Shown piece by piece: positions 1-7,200 of a stretch of 10,868 bases of DNA. The DNA comes from Pyrodictiaceae archaeon. GTDB lineage: Archaea; Thermoproteota; Thermoprotei_A; Sulfolobales; Pyrodictiaceae. The position numbers were made by a program, and so were the translations under genes. How positions within the stretch are numbered: position 1 is the stretch's first letter; the number at the start of each line of letters is the position of its first letter. The stretch is from assembly GCA_027046525.1 (NCBI GenBank), contig JALTYD010000190.1, positions 1 through 10,868 on the forward strand, written 5' to 3'. The notes beneath the pieces were generated by a model that did no database searches, was not told the origin of the DNA, and saw only the letters and a program-made list of their open reading frames with translations.

Positions 1-1
1 C

Positions 2-238
2 CTAAGAGATGAAGTAGTTATATCGCTTGAGGATCCCTATCTCCTAGAAGTTATAGGGTTTGTACAAGATAAGTCGGTTTTTCTACCAGGTGTTGAAGAG
101 CCTGTTTTGTCACAGTATCTTTATCTATTATCTAGTACTATGCTTAGAGATCCTAGTATACTCGGTATCTTCTATAGTTCTTGCTATAAGTGTTGTAGTT
201 CCTTGATTTACTCAATCTATAGTATCCTGAGAACTTAG
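2..238 (+). CDS. 3' end of an unrecognised protein (5' end outside window)
   Basis: The frame is open from the window edge for 78 codons and ends with TAG at 236-238; the other two forward frames are closed within the first few codons. Codon choice (GTA, CTA, ATA, AGT, GAT) matches the genes around it, and the protein reads as sensible sequence, starting LRDEVVISLEDPYLLEVIGF. The tail is unusual: three cysteines in a short span (CYKCC at residues 61-65 of the visible part) followed by a Ser/Ile/Tyr-rich end. The last 27 bases overlap the 3' end of nadM on the opposite strand. I do not recognise the family and assign no function. The alternative is a chance open stretch, which I think less likely given the length and codon use. 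Confidence 0.5.
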   Translation, partial: LRDEVVISLEDPYLLEVIGFVQDKSVFLPGVEEPVLSQYLYLLSSTMLRDPSILGIFYSSCYKCCSSLIYSIYSILRT

Positions 239-772
239 AGAGTAGGGCATAATAGATTTTAGCCTATTAATACCATCTATCTCTTCTATTATCTCGTCGA
301 CTGGCTTAGGTACTAGTTTTCTCCATTCAGGATTGTCTTCGACTATTAGTCTACGTATACGTTCTCCACTCCACATCCTACGGTTGACAAGAGGAGGAGT
401 TATTGTTTCTACACCAGCATCTAGGAATGCTCTAGCTACTTGTGGATTAGCTGTTGCAACTGCTTGTACTGGGGGGATGTAGTTTAGTACGTATCCAGCA
501 TTTCCAGCGTAGATATTTAGTGTCCTTATTGTTGCTGTTATATACCTTGTACAAGGTACTCCTTCAGTACTTAGAGCTTCTCTTATCATTAGTAGTCTTT
601 CTCCAGAAGTAAATGGGTTTCTCCATGTATGGCTTTCATCCGCCATTCCGATCATTATTACTACTTCGTCGAATCTCTCTAGTAGCCATTTTATAGCTTC
701 TAGGTGTCCTTTATGGAAGGGCTGAAATCTACCATACATTAGTACTCTCTTCTTCTCCTTGTAGCTTAGCAT
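212..772 (-). CDS. nadM: Nicotinamide-nucleotide adenylyltransferase, archaeal NadM type
   Basis: This cytosolic enzyme joins NMN and ATP to give NAD and pyrophosphate, the last step of NAD synthesis. The 186 residues show the nucleotidyltransferase signature GRFQPFHKGH at 14-23, with the HxGH-type pair H20 and H23, then NPFTSGER at 52-59 and the nucleotide-binding SGERIRR at 135-141. This order and the overall length are typical of archaeal NadM. The ATG at 770-772 places 13 residues before GRFQP, a few more than usual. M12 is too close to the motif to be a convincing start. Upstream on the coding strand lie a GGGGT element about 9 bases before the ATG and an AATAAATA TATA-like element (about 815-823) fitting a leader of about 20 bases. 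It is divergent from the NAD-kinase-like gene, and its end overlaps the neighbouring forward gene by 27 bases. Confidence 0.93.
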   Translation of the reverse strand: MLSYKEKKRVLMYGRFQPFHKGHLEAIKWLLERFDEVVIMIGMADESHTWRNPFTSGERLLMIREALSTEGVPCTRYITATIRTLNIYAGNAGYVLNYIPPVQAVATANPQVARAFLDAGVETITPPLVNRRMWSGERIRRLIVEDNPEWRKLVPKPVDEIIEEIDGINRLKSIMPYSLSSQDTID

Positions 773-821
773 AGACTTTAACCCCAGAGCTACTGTAATA
801 GTTGAGGGAGTATGTTATTTA
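773..821. promoter_or_regulatory. Divergent promoter region between nadM and the NAD-kinase-like gene
   Basis: These 49 bases must carry the starts of both divergent genes. For the forward gene, a CTTTAA element at 775-780 could act as TATA box with transcription starting near 803, just before a GAGGGAG ribosome-binding-like stretch (804-810). For nadM, an A/T-rich element just inside the opposite gene (815-823, AATAAATA on the minus strand) would place the start near 792. Both calls rest on position and composition only. Two NAD(P)-synthesis genes sharing one short spacer suggests coordinated expression, which is an inference. Confidence 0.4.
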
Positions 822-1967
822 TTGGGGTATAGATTGGCTCTAAGGCTATGTTTTGTTGTAAATCCACTAGCTGGTATAGGGGGTAAACTAGCACTTAAAG
901 GTAGTGATGGAGAGAAAGGCTTAGAAGCTCTTAGGAGGAGAGCAGAACTAGTTGCTCCTCTAAGAGCTAGGAGGTTCTTGAGAGAACTAGAGAAGAATAG
1001 TATAGAGAGATACTATTTCTTAACAGCATCTGGTATTATGGGAGCTGATTTTGTTAGAGAAGTAAAAGGTAGTTATAGTATTGTACATAGACCTAGTAGA
1101 TGGCCTACGACTAGAGATGATACTATTGTAGTAGTGAGAGAATGTCTACGTAGAGGTGCTGAAGTGGTAGTCTTTGTTGGAGGTGATGGTACTGCTAGAG
1201 ATGTAGTAGAGGCTATCAGAAGTAGAGAAGTTCCTATTCTCGGTGTTCCTAGTGGTGTAAAAGTGTATAGCTCGGTTTTTGCTGAATCTCCAGAAGCTGC
1301 TGCAGGTATTCTTAGTAGCTGGGCTAGTAGTAGGAGTATTTGTAGAGGTGAGATCTTAGATGTTGATGAAGAAGCATATAGGATGGGGAGACTCGATATA
1401 AGACTGTATGCTGAAGCATCTATACCTTGTAGTCAGCTACTAGTAGGTTCTAGTAAACAGCCTAGTAGGATAAGCCCCGAGGAGGTAGAGAATAGAAAAG
1501 CTATTGCAGAGTATATTCTTGATAAGTATGTTACTAGTTGTACACTCTTAGTACTAGGACCAGGTACCACCATAGAATATATCGCGAAGTATATAGGTGT
1601 AAGTAAGACTCTACTAGGTGTAGATGTTGTACATAATAGTAGGTTAGTCCTAAGTGATGCTACCGAGGAAGAACTCTACGAGGTAGTTAAGAAACACATA
1701 GATAGTGGAGGTAGAGTATTGATAATAGTTACGCCTATAGGCGGACAAGGCTATATTCTCGGGAGAGGTAATCAGCAGATATCTCCACGAGTCGTCCGTT
1801 ATGCTGGTGGTCGTAATTCTCTACTAGTTGTCTCGACGAGATACAAGTTGTTACGTACGAAGAAACTTAGAATAGATACTGATGATCCAGAGTTTAATAG
1901 GGAGATGAAGGGCTACATTAGAGTAGTTGTAGATTATGGAGAGGAGGTAGTTGTTAGAGTAGAGTAG
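822..1967 (+). CDS. Predicted ATP/polyphosphate-dependent NAD kinase-like protein (COG3199 / AcoX-like)
   Basis: Predicted to phosphorylate NAD to NADP; the family assignment is by recognition and the activity is inferred. Visible motifs run in the expected order: NPLAGIGG at 14-21 followed by a KGSDG turn (26-30), the diacylglycerol/NAD-kinase-fold signature GGDGTARDV at 120-128, GVPSGVKVYSSVFA at 141-154, GPGTT at 246-250, and the family-specific TPIGGQGYILGRGNQQ beginning at 304. Length (381) is ordinary for COG3199. There is no ATG in frame at the 5' end. TTG at 822 follows GAGGGAG (804-810) by 11 bases. TTG at 834 follows GGGGT (824-828) by 5 bases and gives an N-terminus closer to what I expect of the family, so 834 is a real alternative. 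The gene is divergent from nadM, and the M50 gene starts 18 bases after its stop, suggesting cotranscription. Confidence 0.85.
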   Translation: MGYRLALRLCFVVNPLAGIGGKLALKGSDGEKGLEALRRRAELVAPLRARRFLRELEKNSIERYYFLTASGIMGADFVREVKGSYSIVHRPSRWPTTRDDTIVVVRECLRRGAEVVVFVGGDGTARDVVEAIRSREVPILGVPSGVKVYSSVFAESPEAAAGILSSWASSRSICRGEILDVDEEAYRMGRLDIRLYAEASIPCSQLLVGSSKQPSRISPEEVENRKAIAEYILDKYVTSCTLLVLGPGTTIEYIAKYIGVSKTLLGVDVVHNSRLVLSDATEEELYEVVKKHIDSGGRVLIIVTPIGGQGYILGRGNQQISPRVVRYAGGRNSLLVVSTRYKLLRTKKLRIDTDDPEFNREMKGYIRVVVDYGEEVVVRVE

Positions 1968-1985
1968 ACTCTGGGGCGGTAAGTT

Positions 1986-2594
1986 ATGGCTTTCGCAGAT
2001 ACACCTCTACAGTATAGTAGGAGTATAAGTTTCCTAGTCGCTATTGCTTCTATACTATTCGCATTCCTTGGAGCTAAGAATATTGTACTATTGTTACAAA
2101 ATCCTACTATTGGCTGGACAACAGGTGTTGTTACTGGTGTTCTACTCGGATTTCTTCTCCATGAACTAGCCCACGAGTATTTTGCACGTGCAGGAGGATG
2201 TATTGCACGTTTTACTCTATCAAAGATAGGTCTACTACTTACACTATTATCAGGTTTACTACGTAGTATAGGTTTTCCTTTCGTTATACTTGCTCCAGGC
2301 TATGTTGCTATTATGTGCCCAGTGTATTTCCGGGGGATCGAGAGGGGGGAGAGTACTGTAGCAGTAGCAGGCCCCGCAATTAACATAATACTCGCAGTTA
2401 TTGGCTTAGTTTCATCTATTATTCTCAGTGGGAAGTATGCAAGTTTTATGACTGGTCTTAGAGAAATAAATGCATGGATTGCATTCTTTAATCTTCTCCC
2501 ATTCTACCCACTCGATGGTTCTAAGATTATACGTAGTAACTTTGTCTTATGGGTTATAATGTTCTTTGCCTCGATAGGTTTAATGTATATCTAG
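1986..2594 (+). CDS. Site-2-protease-like intramembrane metalloprotease (peptidase family M50)
   Basis: A membrane-embedded zinc protease. Family members cut substrates within or next to the membrane, often in regulated proteolysis. The 202-residue protein has the zinc motif HELAH (H59, E60, H63) inside a hydrophobic segment, a conserved GPAIN stretch at 129-133 in a later helix, and the third-ligand motif as NLLPFYPLDGSK (169-180, likely ligand D177). Hydrophobic segments fall at roughly 12-34, 45-66, 82-112, 122-148 and 162-202. There is no PDZ or CBS domain, so this is a minimal core enzyme. The ATG at 1986 is preceded by GGGGCGGT (1973-1980) with 5-base spacing. It starts 18 bases after the NAD-kinase-like gene and is probably in its transcript. 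The substrate is unknown, and nothing nearby on the same strand is an obvious target. Confidence 0.87.
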   Translation: MAFADTPLQYSRSISFLVAIASILFAFLGAKNIVLLLQNPTIGWTTGVVTGVLLGFLLHELAHEYFARAGGCIARFTLSKIGLLLTLLSGLLRSIGFPFVILAPGYVAIMCPVYFRGIERGESTVAVAGPAINIILAVIGLVSSIILSGKYASFMTGLREINAWIAFFNLLPFYPLDGSKIIRSNFVLWVIMFFASIGLMYI

Positions 2595-2595
2595 G

Positions 2596-2612
2596 ATCTC
2601 TATACGAGAGAT
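2596..2612 (+). other. Small perfect inverted repeat after the M50 gene
   Basis: ATCTCT at 2596-2601 and AGAGAT at 2607-2612 pair perfectly around a 5-base loop, two bases after the M50 stop codon. It could form a small hairpin in the M50 transcript or be a protein-binding palindrome upstream of alaX. No T-run follows it, so I do not call it a terminator. The stem is short enough to be chance. Confidence 0.25.
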
Positions 2613-2664
2613 AGGTGTATTAGTCTCTAGTCTACCATACTATGATGTTAATGGCTGATAAACT

Positions 2665-3399
2665 TTGGATGTTAAAACTAAGCTACTCTTCCAAGAAGAT
2701 AGCTACTTGAAGGAATTCAAAGCCGTTATAGAGAGGATAGATAGTAAAAATAATGCTGTTTTCTTAGATCAGACTGCTTTCCACCCGAGACCTGCAGGAG
2801 GACTTGATGCTGATAGAGGATACCTAGTTCTACCTAGTGGTGTAGAAGTTAGAGTAATAGATACTGTTCTCCTAGAGGGTGATGTAGCTCATATAGTTGA
2901 TAATATAGAGTCTATAGACGTAGGTATGGAGGTAAAAGGTGTTATTGACTGGGATAGAAGATATAAGATGATGAGACTACATACAGCAAGCCATATACTA
3001 GCTGCTATACTCTATAAGCGTTATAATGCTAGAGTAACTGGTGGACATATAGCACCAGAAATAGCACGTGATGATTTCGAGATCGAAGTAGAGAACTGGA
3101 AAAATGTACTCCGGGAAGCTTTCGAGGAGACTATAGCTATTGCAGGGAAATGTATAGATGTAAAGATATACTGGATGGATCGAGAAGAGGCTCTAAGAGT
3201 ACCAGGAATAGTTAAGCTAGCAGAAAAACTACCTCCAGAGACTACAAGACTACGTATAGTCGAGATACCTGGTGTAGATATCCAAGCTGATGGAGGTCCA
3301 CATGTTAAGAATACGTGCGAGATAGGAGAGCTAGAACTCATCAAACTAGAGAGTAAAGGTAGAAAGAGGAAGAGAATATACTATAGGGTGAAAGTATAG
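2665..3399 (+). CDS. alaX: Alanyl-tRNA editing protein, AlaX-M type
   Basis: A free-standing homologue of the alanyl-tRNA synthetase editing domain. Family members hydrolyse wrongly charged Ser- or Gly-tRNA(Ala) in the cytosol. The 244 residues show an N-terminal barrel-like part with the glycine-containing motif TAFHPRPAGGLDADRG (37-52), then the zinc motif HTASH (H106, H110) and the second metal motif DIQADGGPHVKNT (205-217, H213). Length fits AlaX-M rather than the short AlaX-S form. The usual CGGTHV motif reads DGGPHV here, so the expected cysteine ligand is Asp209. The start is TTG at 2665, because TAA at 2659-2661 closes the frame just upstream. A weak GGCTGAT ribosome-binding-like element (2653-2659) sits 5 bases ahead. 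The lysine/arginine-rich tail ends 4 bases from the stop of the convergent crotonase gene. Confidence 0.88.
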   Translation: MDVKTKLLFQEDSYLKEFKAVIERIDSKNNAVFLDQTAFHPRPAGGLDADRGYLVLPSGVEVRVIDTVLLEGDVAHIVDNIESIDVGMEVKGVIDWDRRYKMMRLHTASHILAAILYKRYNARVTGGHIAPEIARDDFEIEVENWKNVLREAFEETIAIAGKCIDVKIYWMDREEALRVPGIVKLAEKLPPETTRLRIVEIPGVDIQADGGPHVKNTCEIGELELIKLESKGRKRKRIYYRVKV

Positions 3400-3403
3400 A
3401 GTA

Positions 3404-4171
3404 CTAGTTTTCTATTCTCTTATCTCTCTTGCTGATAAATTCTCTTATCCTGCTAATAGTATTTGGGTTAGTAGCAGAGAGAGCTAGTAGGTATAGTCCT
3501 AGATCTATGATTTTTCTCTTTTTAGATCTCAGCTGGTGTAGTGTTGTTTGTATAGAATGTAATTCTAGCCTAGTTATATTCTCTGCTAGTTCTACTAGCC
3601 ATTTATATGCTTCTTCATCGTCTCTGAATAATTTATAGAGTATACCTATCTTATGAGCTTCTTCTGCGCTTACTACTCGGCTGGAGAAGAGATAGTATGC
3701 ATCTGCTTGGCTGTATTCTCTAGATATACTACTTAGTATTGGTGTGAGAGGCGGTACTAATCCCCATTTTAGTGCAGGAATACCTATTCTTGCTGTTGTA
3801 AGACCTATAGCGATATCTGATAATAGAGCAATCTCGGCACCTAGTCCTAGAGCATAGCCATTGACTAGTGATATGAATGGTTTCTGGCAATACAGTATTG
3901 TGGTAAACAAGTTACCTATTTCTCCAACAATATACTCGTAGACTGACCCAGTAGTAGCTTCTCTATATAAGTGTACCAAGTCAATACCTGTTGAGAAGAA
4001 CTTATTACCAGATCCTCTCAGAACAACTATCTGTGTAGAATCTTGTATACAGCAATTAGTAATAGTATGTGCTAGCTCTACTGCATGTTTTCTATCTAGA
4101 CTATTTCCACGTTCTTCTCTATCTATAATAACTAGTGATACACTATGTACTTGTCTAGTAGTAATAGCCAC
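3404..4171 (-). CDS. Enoyl-CoA hydratase/isomerase (crotonase) family protein
   Basis: Crotonase-fold enzymes act on acyl-CoA thioesters. The 255 residues have the N-terminal strand with RGNSLD (21-26), the first oxyanion-hole region FFSTGIDL (58-65) and the second, NGYALGLGAEIALLSD (104-119). Glu113 matches the first catalytic glutamate of rat enoyl-CoA hydratase (E144). Exactly 20 residues on, where the second catalytic glutamate (E164) should be, the sequence is PALKWG with Ala133, and the GAGGTQ loop is replaced by a proline-rich VPPLTP. Ordinary hydratase activity is therefore doubtful; another thioester reaction is possible. The start is GTG at 4169-4171, preceded on its own strand by GGTGGTG (4176-4182) with 4-base spacing. 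An AGTTTATAAC element (4184-4193) looks like a TATA box but lies too close to the GTG for a normal leader. No other acyl-CoA genes are in view, so the pathway is unknown. Confidence 0.82.
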   Translation of the reverse strand: MAITTRQVHSVSLVIIDREERGNSLDRKHAVELAHTITNCCIQDSTQIVVLRGSGNKFFSTGIDLVHLYREATTGSVYEYIVGEIGNLFTTILYCQKPFISLVNGYALGLGAEIALLSDIAIGLTTARIGIPALKWGLVPPLTPILSSISREYSQADAYYLFSSRVVSAEEAHKIGILYKLFRDDEEAYKWLVELAENITRLELHSIQTTLHQLRSKKRKIIDLGLYLLALSATNPNTISRIREFISKRDKRIEN

Positions 4172-4202
4172 TCTACACCACCAGTTATAAACTTAGTACC
4201 TA

Positions 4203-4221
4203 CTACTAGTATTTCTAGTAG
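4203..4221. promoter_or_regulatory. Inverted repeat upstream of the crotonase gene
   Basis: CTACTAG at 4203-4209 and CTAGTAG at 4215-4221 form a perfect 7-base inverted repeat with a 5-base spacer. It lies 32-50 bases upstream of the crotonase GTG, just upstream of the TATA-like element at 4184-4193. That is where an archaeal operator or BRE-proximal site would be. A related word, CCTAGTAGG, recurs at 4229-4237. CTAG-containing words are very common in this window, which weakens the case. Confidence 0.3.
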
Positions 4222-4255
4222 AACAAAGCCTAGTAGGTGAAAAGATACGTTGGGT

Positions 4256-4260
4256 AAAAA
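4256..4260 (-). terminator. Possible T-run terminator after the S8 protease gene
   Basis: On the minus strand, five consecutive T residues (4260 to 4256) occur 15 bases after the protease stop codon. A second short T-run (TTTT, about 4240-4243) lies a little further on. Archaeal intrinsic termination usually needs only such a T-tract without a hairpin. The call is positional and no more than plausible. Confidence 0.35.
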
Positions 4261-4274
4261 GTAGAGGGGAGGAA

Positions 4275-7200
4275 CTATGCTGGTAGAGTAGATGTACCAA
4301 CAGTACTTATTATCTCTCCCACACCTACTACTACTATTCTGACTACTAGAGTATATGTTCCTTCAGCCCATGGTACCATTATTGTTCCTCTATATGTTCC
4401 TGTCGGTTGTGTTAATGGTGCTGATAGTGTTGTTACTGGTGTAGTATCTTTGAAGAGCTTTATTTCAACGTAGGCGCTAGTATAGTTTAGGAAGTCGCTG
4501 AAGTCATAGCCTATGTTTATTTCTAGTGTCTGGCCGCTAGATATATCTACTATTTGTCTACCCTCAGGATCAGTTACTCTTATGTTGAATACTACGTCTG
4601 GTGTAAATCCAGCTGGTATAGCTACTCTTATGAGTGGATCTATTAGCATCTCGAAGCTAGCTGTTCCAGGCAGTACAGTATTGATATATGTGCCTCTGGC
4701 TAGTAGACCATAGGATCCTGGAGCTAGTGTTGATGTATCTATAGCTACATAGGCCATTGGTAGCCATAGGAAATAGTCCCATGCTAGTATTGGTATTGGT
4801 ATTAGAGTACCATCTTCTGATACTAAGTATAGCTCTACTGTAGTATTGTCGAGGACACCCCATGTAGGCTCGTTGAATATTACTGCGAATATTGCTGTTT
4901 GTCCTGGTGGTATCATGTTGTAGAAGTAGTCGTAGCCTGCGAGTGGTAGTACATCGCGTATTCCATGGCCATAGAAGTAGCCTATGTATGAGAATGATGC
5001 AAATGGTAGTGTATCGTATGTTGCATTTACGAATATTGTTACATTCATCTGTGCCTTCTTGTAGTAGAATGATAGTATGTTCGAGAATAGTGATAGATCT
5101 AGACCTAGTATTGTCTTCATAGATGGTTTATTGCCTGGAACTGCACCATGGCCGTAGAATACATTGTCTATGTAGAGGAATGGCTCCCAGCTATAAGTAG
5201 TTACATAGTACTCGTTGTTGAATATTGCTGTAAGAGTTGTTAGTGGGTATGGAGTATATGGGAATAAGTAGAAGTAGCCTGTTAGTGTTGTACGTAGCAT
5301 ATGTGCATGTATGAAGCCTCCAGTATAGTTGTATGGGTCTAGACCTGGATATGCATAGAGAGCTGCCCATGTTGTTGCTCCTCTAGGTGCGCGTAGTGGT
5401 GCTAAGACTAGTGATCCATCAGGCATCCATGTACCCATCCAGTCTTCAGCGTAGATATAGAGCATATTGTCGGATTCTGGTATTATTGCCCACTCTACAC
5501 CGAATCCTCCCCAGAATGGATCATTGAGATCTACTAGGTGTGTTGTTATAGTTCCTGTATAACCCATTATTGGTGGAGATGATACATAGTAGGTATTCAC
5601 ACTCCCATAGAGGGTATACGAGATACTTGTTACTGGGAATCTAGTTATGACAGAGTGTACATGTTGTACTGTTTGATTAGTGTACTGGAAGGTTAGATCT
5701 ACTACTGGTGGTGGTAGTTCTGGGTACCATCTCTGTACACTATATACAGGGTAGGGAGCATAGAATATTGGTGTTAGTGGATCTACTACTACTCCTACTG
5801 GTTGCATTTTTGAGTCTATTCCTGTATCGATAAAGTATGCTGATACATCTGATCCAAGTAGAGTAGAAGGTGGTGCTACTGTTGTATTTGCTAAGATAAC
5901 ATGTACAGTAGAGGGGCCAGTAAATGGACCGACGAAGATAGTATCTGTGTTTAATAGGTTATAGGCTCCTATTCTGAGCATGTTTCTTGAGTATAGGAAG
6001 AGGCTTGAGACCATCCCATCTTGTATGAGCAGGTTGGTTGAGGGGTAGGTAGCTAAGTCAACAGTTACTATCATGTTGGATGGTGTAGATGGTGTTACAA
6101 CACCTAGGAATAGTGTAGCCCATACAGCGTCTGCATTTATACCGTAGGTGCTTGGATCTGGGATGTATACTGTTACAGGGAGGAGATAAGCAGAATTGCT
6201 GAATAGAGGGCCTATTACTAGTGTACCGTTTCCAGCACTGTATACTGGGTGGTACCATTGTGTAAATGATGGGAGGTCTAGGTAGGTTTCACTAAATACT
6301 TCTGCATAGACTGGTACTCCATTGTACGTTATTTGTAGTGTTACGTATACTTGTGGCTGGTAGTTTAGTGGTCTCCAAGTATTTATACCGTATAGTGCTT
6401 TTCCAACTAGTCTGCCAGTAATATTATCTGTGAAGAAGAGGTAGAGAGCATAAGCAGGTGCTGTACAGTTTAGAGCAGTTATGTTTACTTTGAGAGTTAT
6501 ATTTGCTACTCCTAGTGGTGGTACTACTACGTTTGGAGGAACATTTACTGCACCTGGTAGTGGAGGACCTGTACAGAGTACACCTGGTATAAGTACTGGT
6601 GTTATGTTAAGACTAAATGTCTTGTTCCATGGGTTGAAGAAGAATATCGTTGTTTTATTCTTATCTAGTGCTAGTTCTCCGCGTGCAGGATTTATGATTA
6701 TTAGTGACTGGCTAGTGAAGAGATCGAAAACTGTTGTTGCATTTATCAGACCTGCACCATACCCCCATGGGTAGCCCCATCTATCTGTTGCTGTAGATAC
6801 TATTAGACTCTTCAATATCTCTGATTTCTTTGCTCCTAGCATGCTTTGTGCTTGCGAGAGGATTCCAGTATCATTGAGCATCTCTAGGAGGAGAGCAGCA
6901 AATCCACTTACGTGTGGTGCAGCCATACTAGTACCACTTGCTATCACGTGGTATTGGCTTGCAGGAAGACCCATGTATGTATTGTTTGCTCTTGCAGCTG
7001 TGATATAGACTCCTGGAGCTGTTACATCTGGTTTTAGTGTACCATTAGGTGTAGGTCCACGGCTACTAAAGTATATGATATCATCAGCTTCGATATAATG
7101 AGCTCCAACTGTTAGTGCTCCTTCAGCTACACCTGGTGTACTTACAGTAAATTCAGCAGGACCTTCATTTCCAGCAGATACTACTACGAGGACGCCTTGT

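Noticed and set aside
212..772. Possible FAD synthetase or other nucleotidyltransferase instead of NadM
   Set aside because: GRFQPFHKGH, NPFTSGER and the SGERIRR motif in this spacing match archaeal NMN adenylyltransferase better than the cytidylyltransferase or FAD-synthetase relatives.
2651..2710. ATG-started 19-codon frame overlapping the alaX start
   Set aside because: Out of frame with alaX, too short, and the TTG at 2665 gives the N-terminus expected for AlaX-M.
3021..3344. 107-codon open frame antisense to alaX
   Set aside because: It lies wholly inside a gene with clear AlaX motifs, its protein is Ser/Ile-rich with no recognisable pattern, and it has no plausible promoter.
3429..3638. 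69-codon plus-strand open frame opposite the crotonase gene
   Set aside because: Contained in the antisense of a well-supported gene; the Ser-rich translation has no family resemblance.
6481..6774. Open frame antisense to the protease gene (and similar ones at 7205-7516, 7831-8064 and 4892-5122)
   Set aside because: All are opposite or out-of-frame readings of an unmistakable subtilisin gene with an intact triad. Their proteins look like translated antisense.
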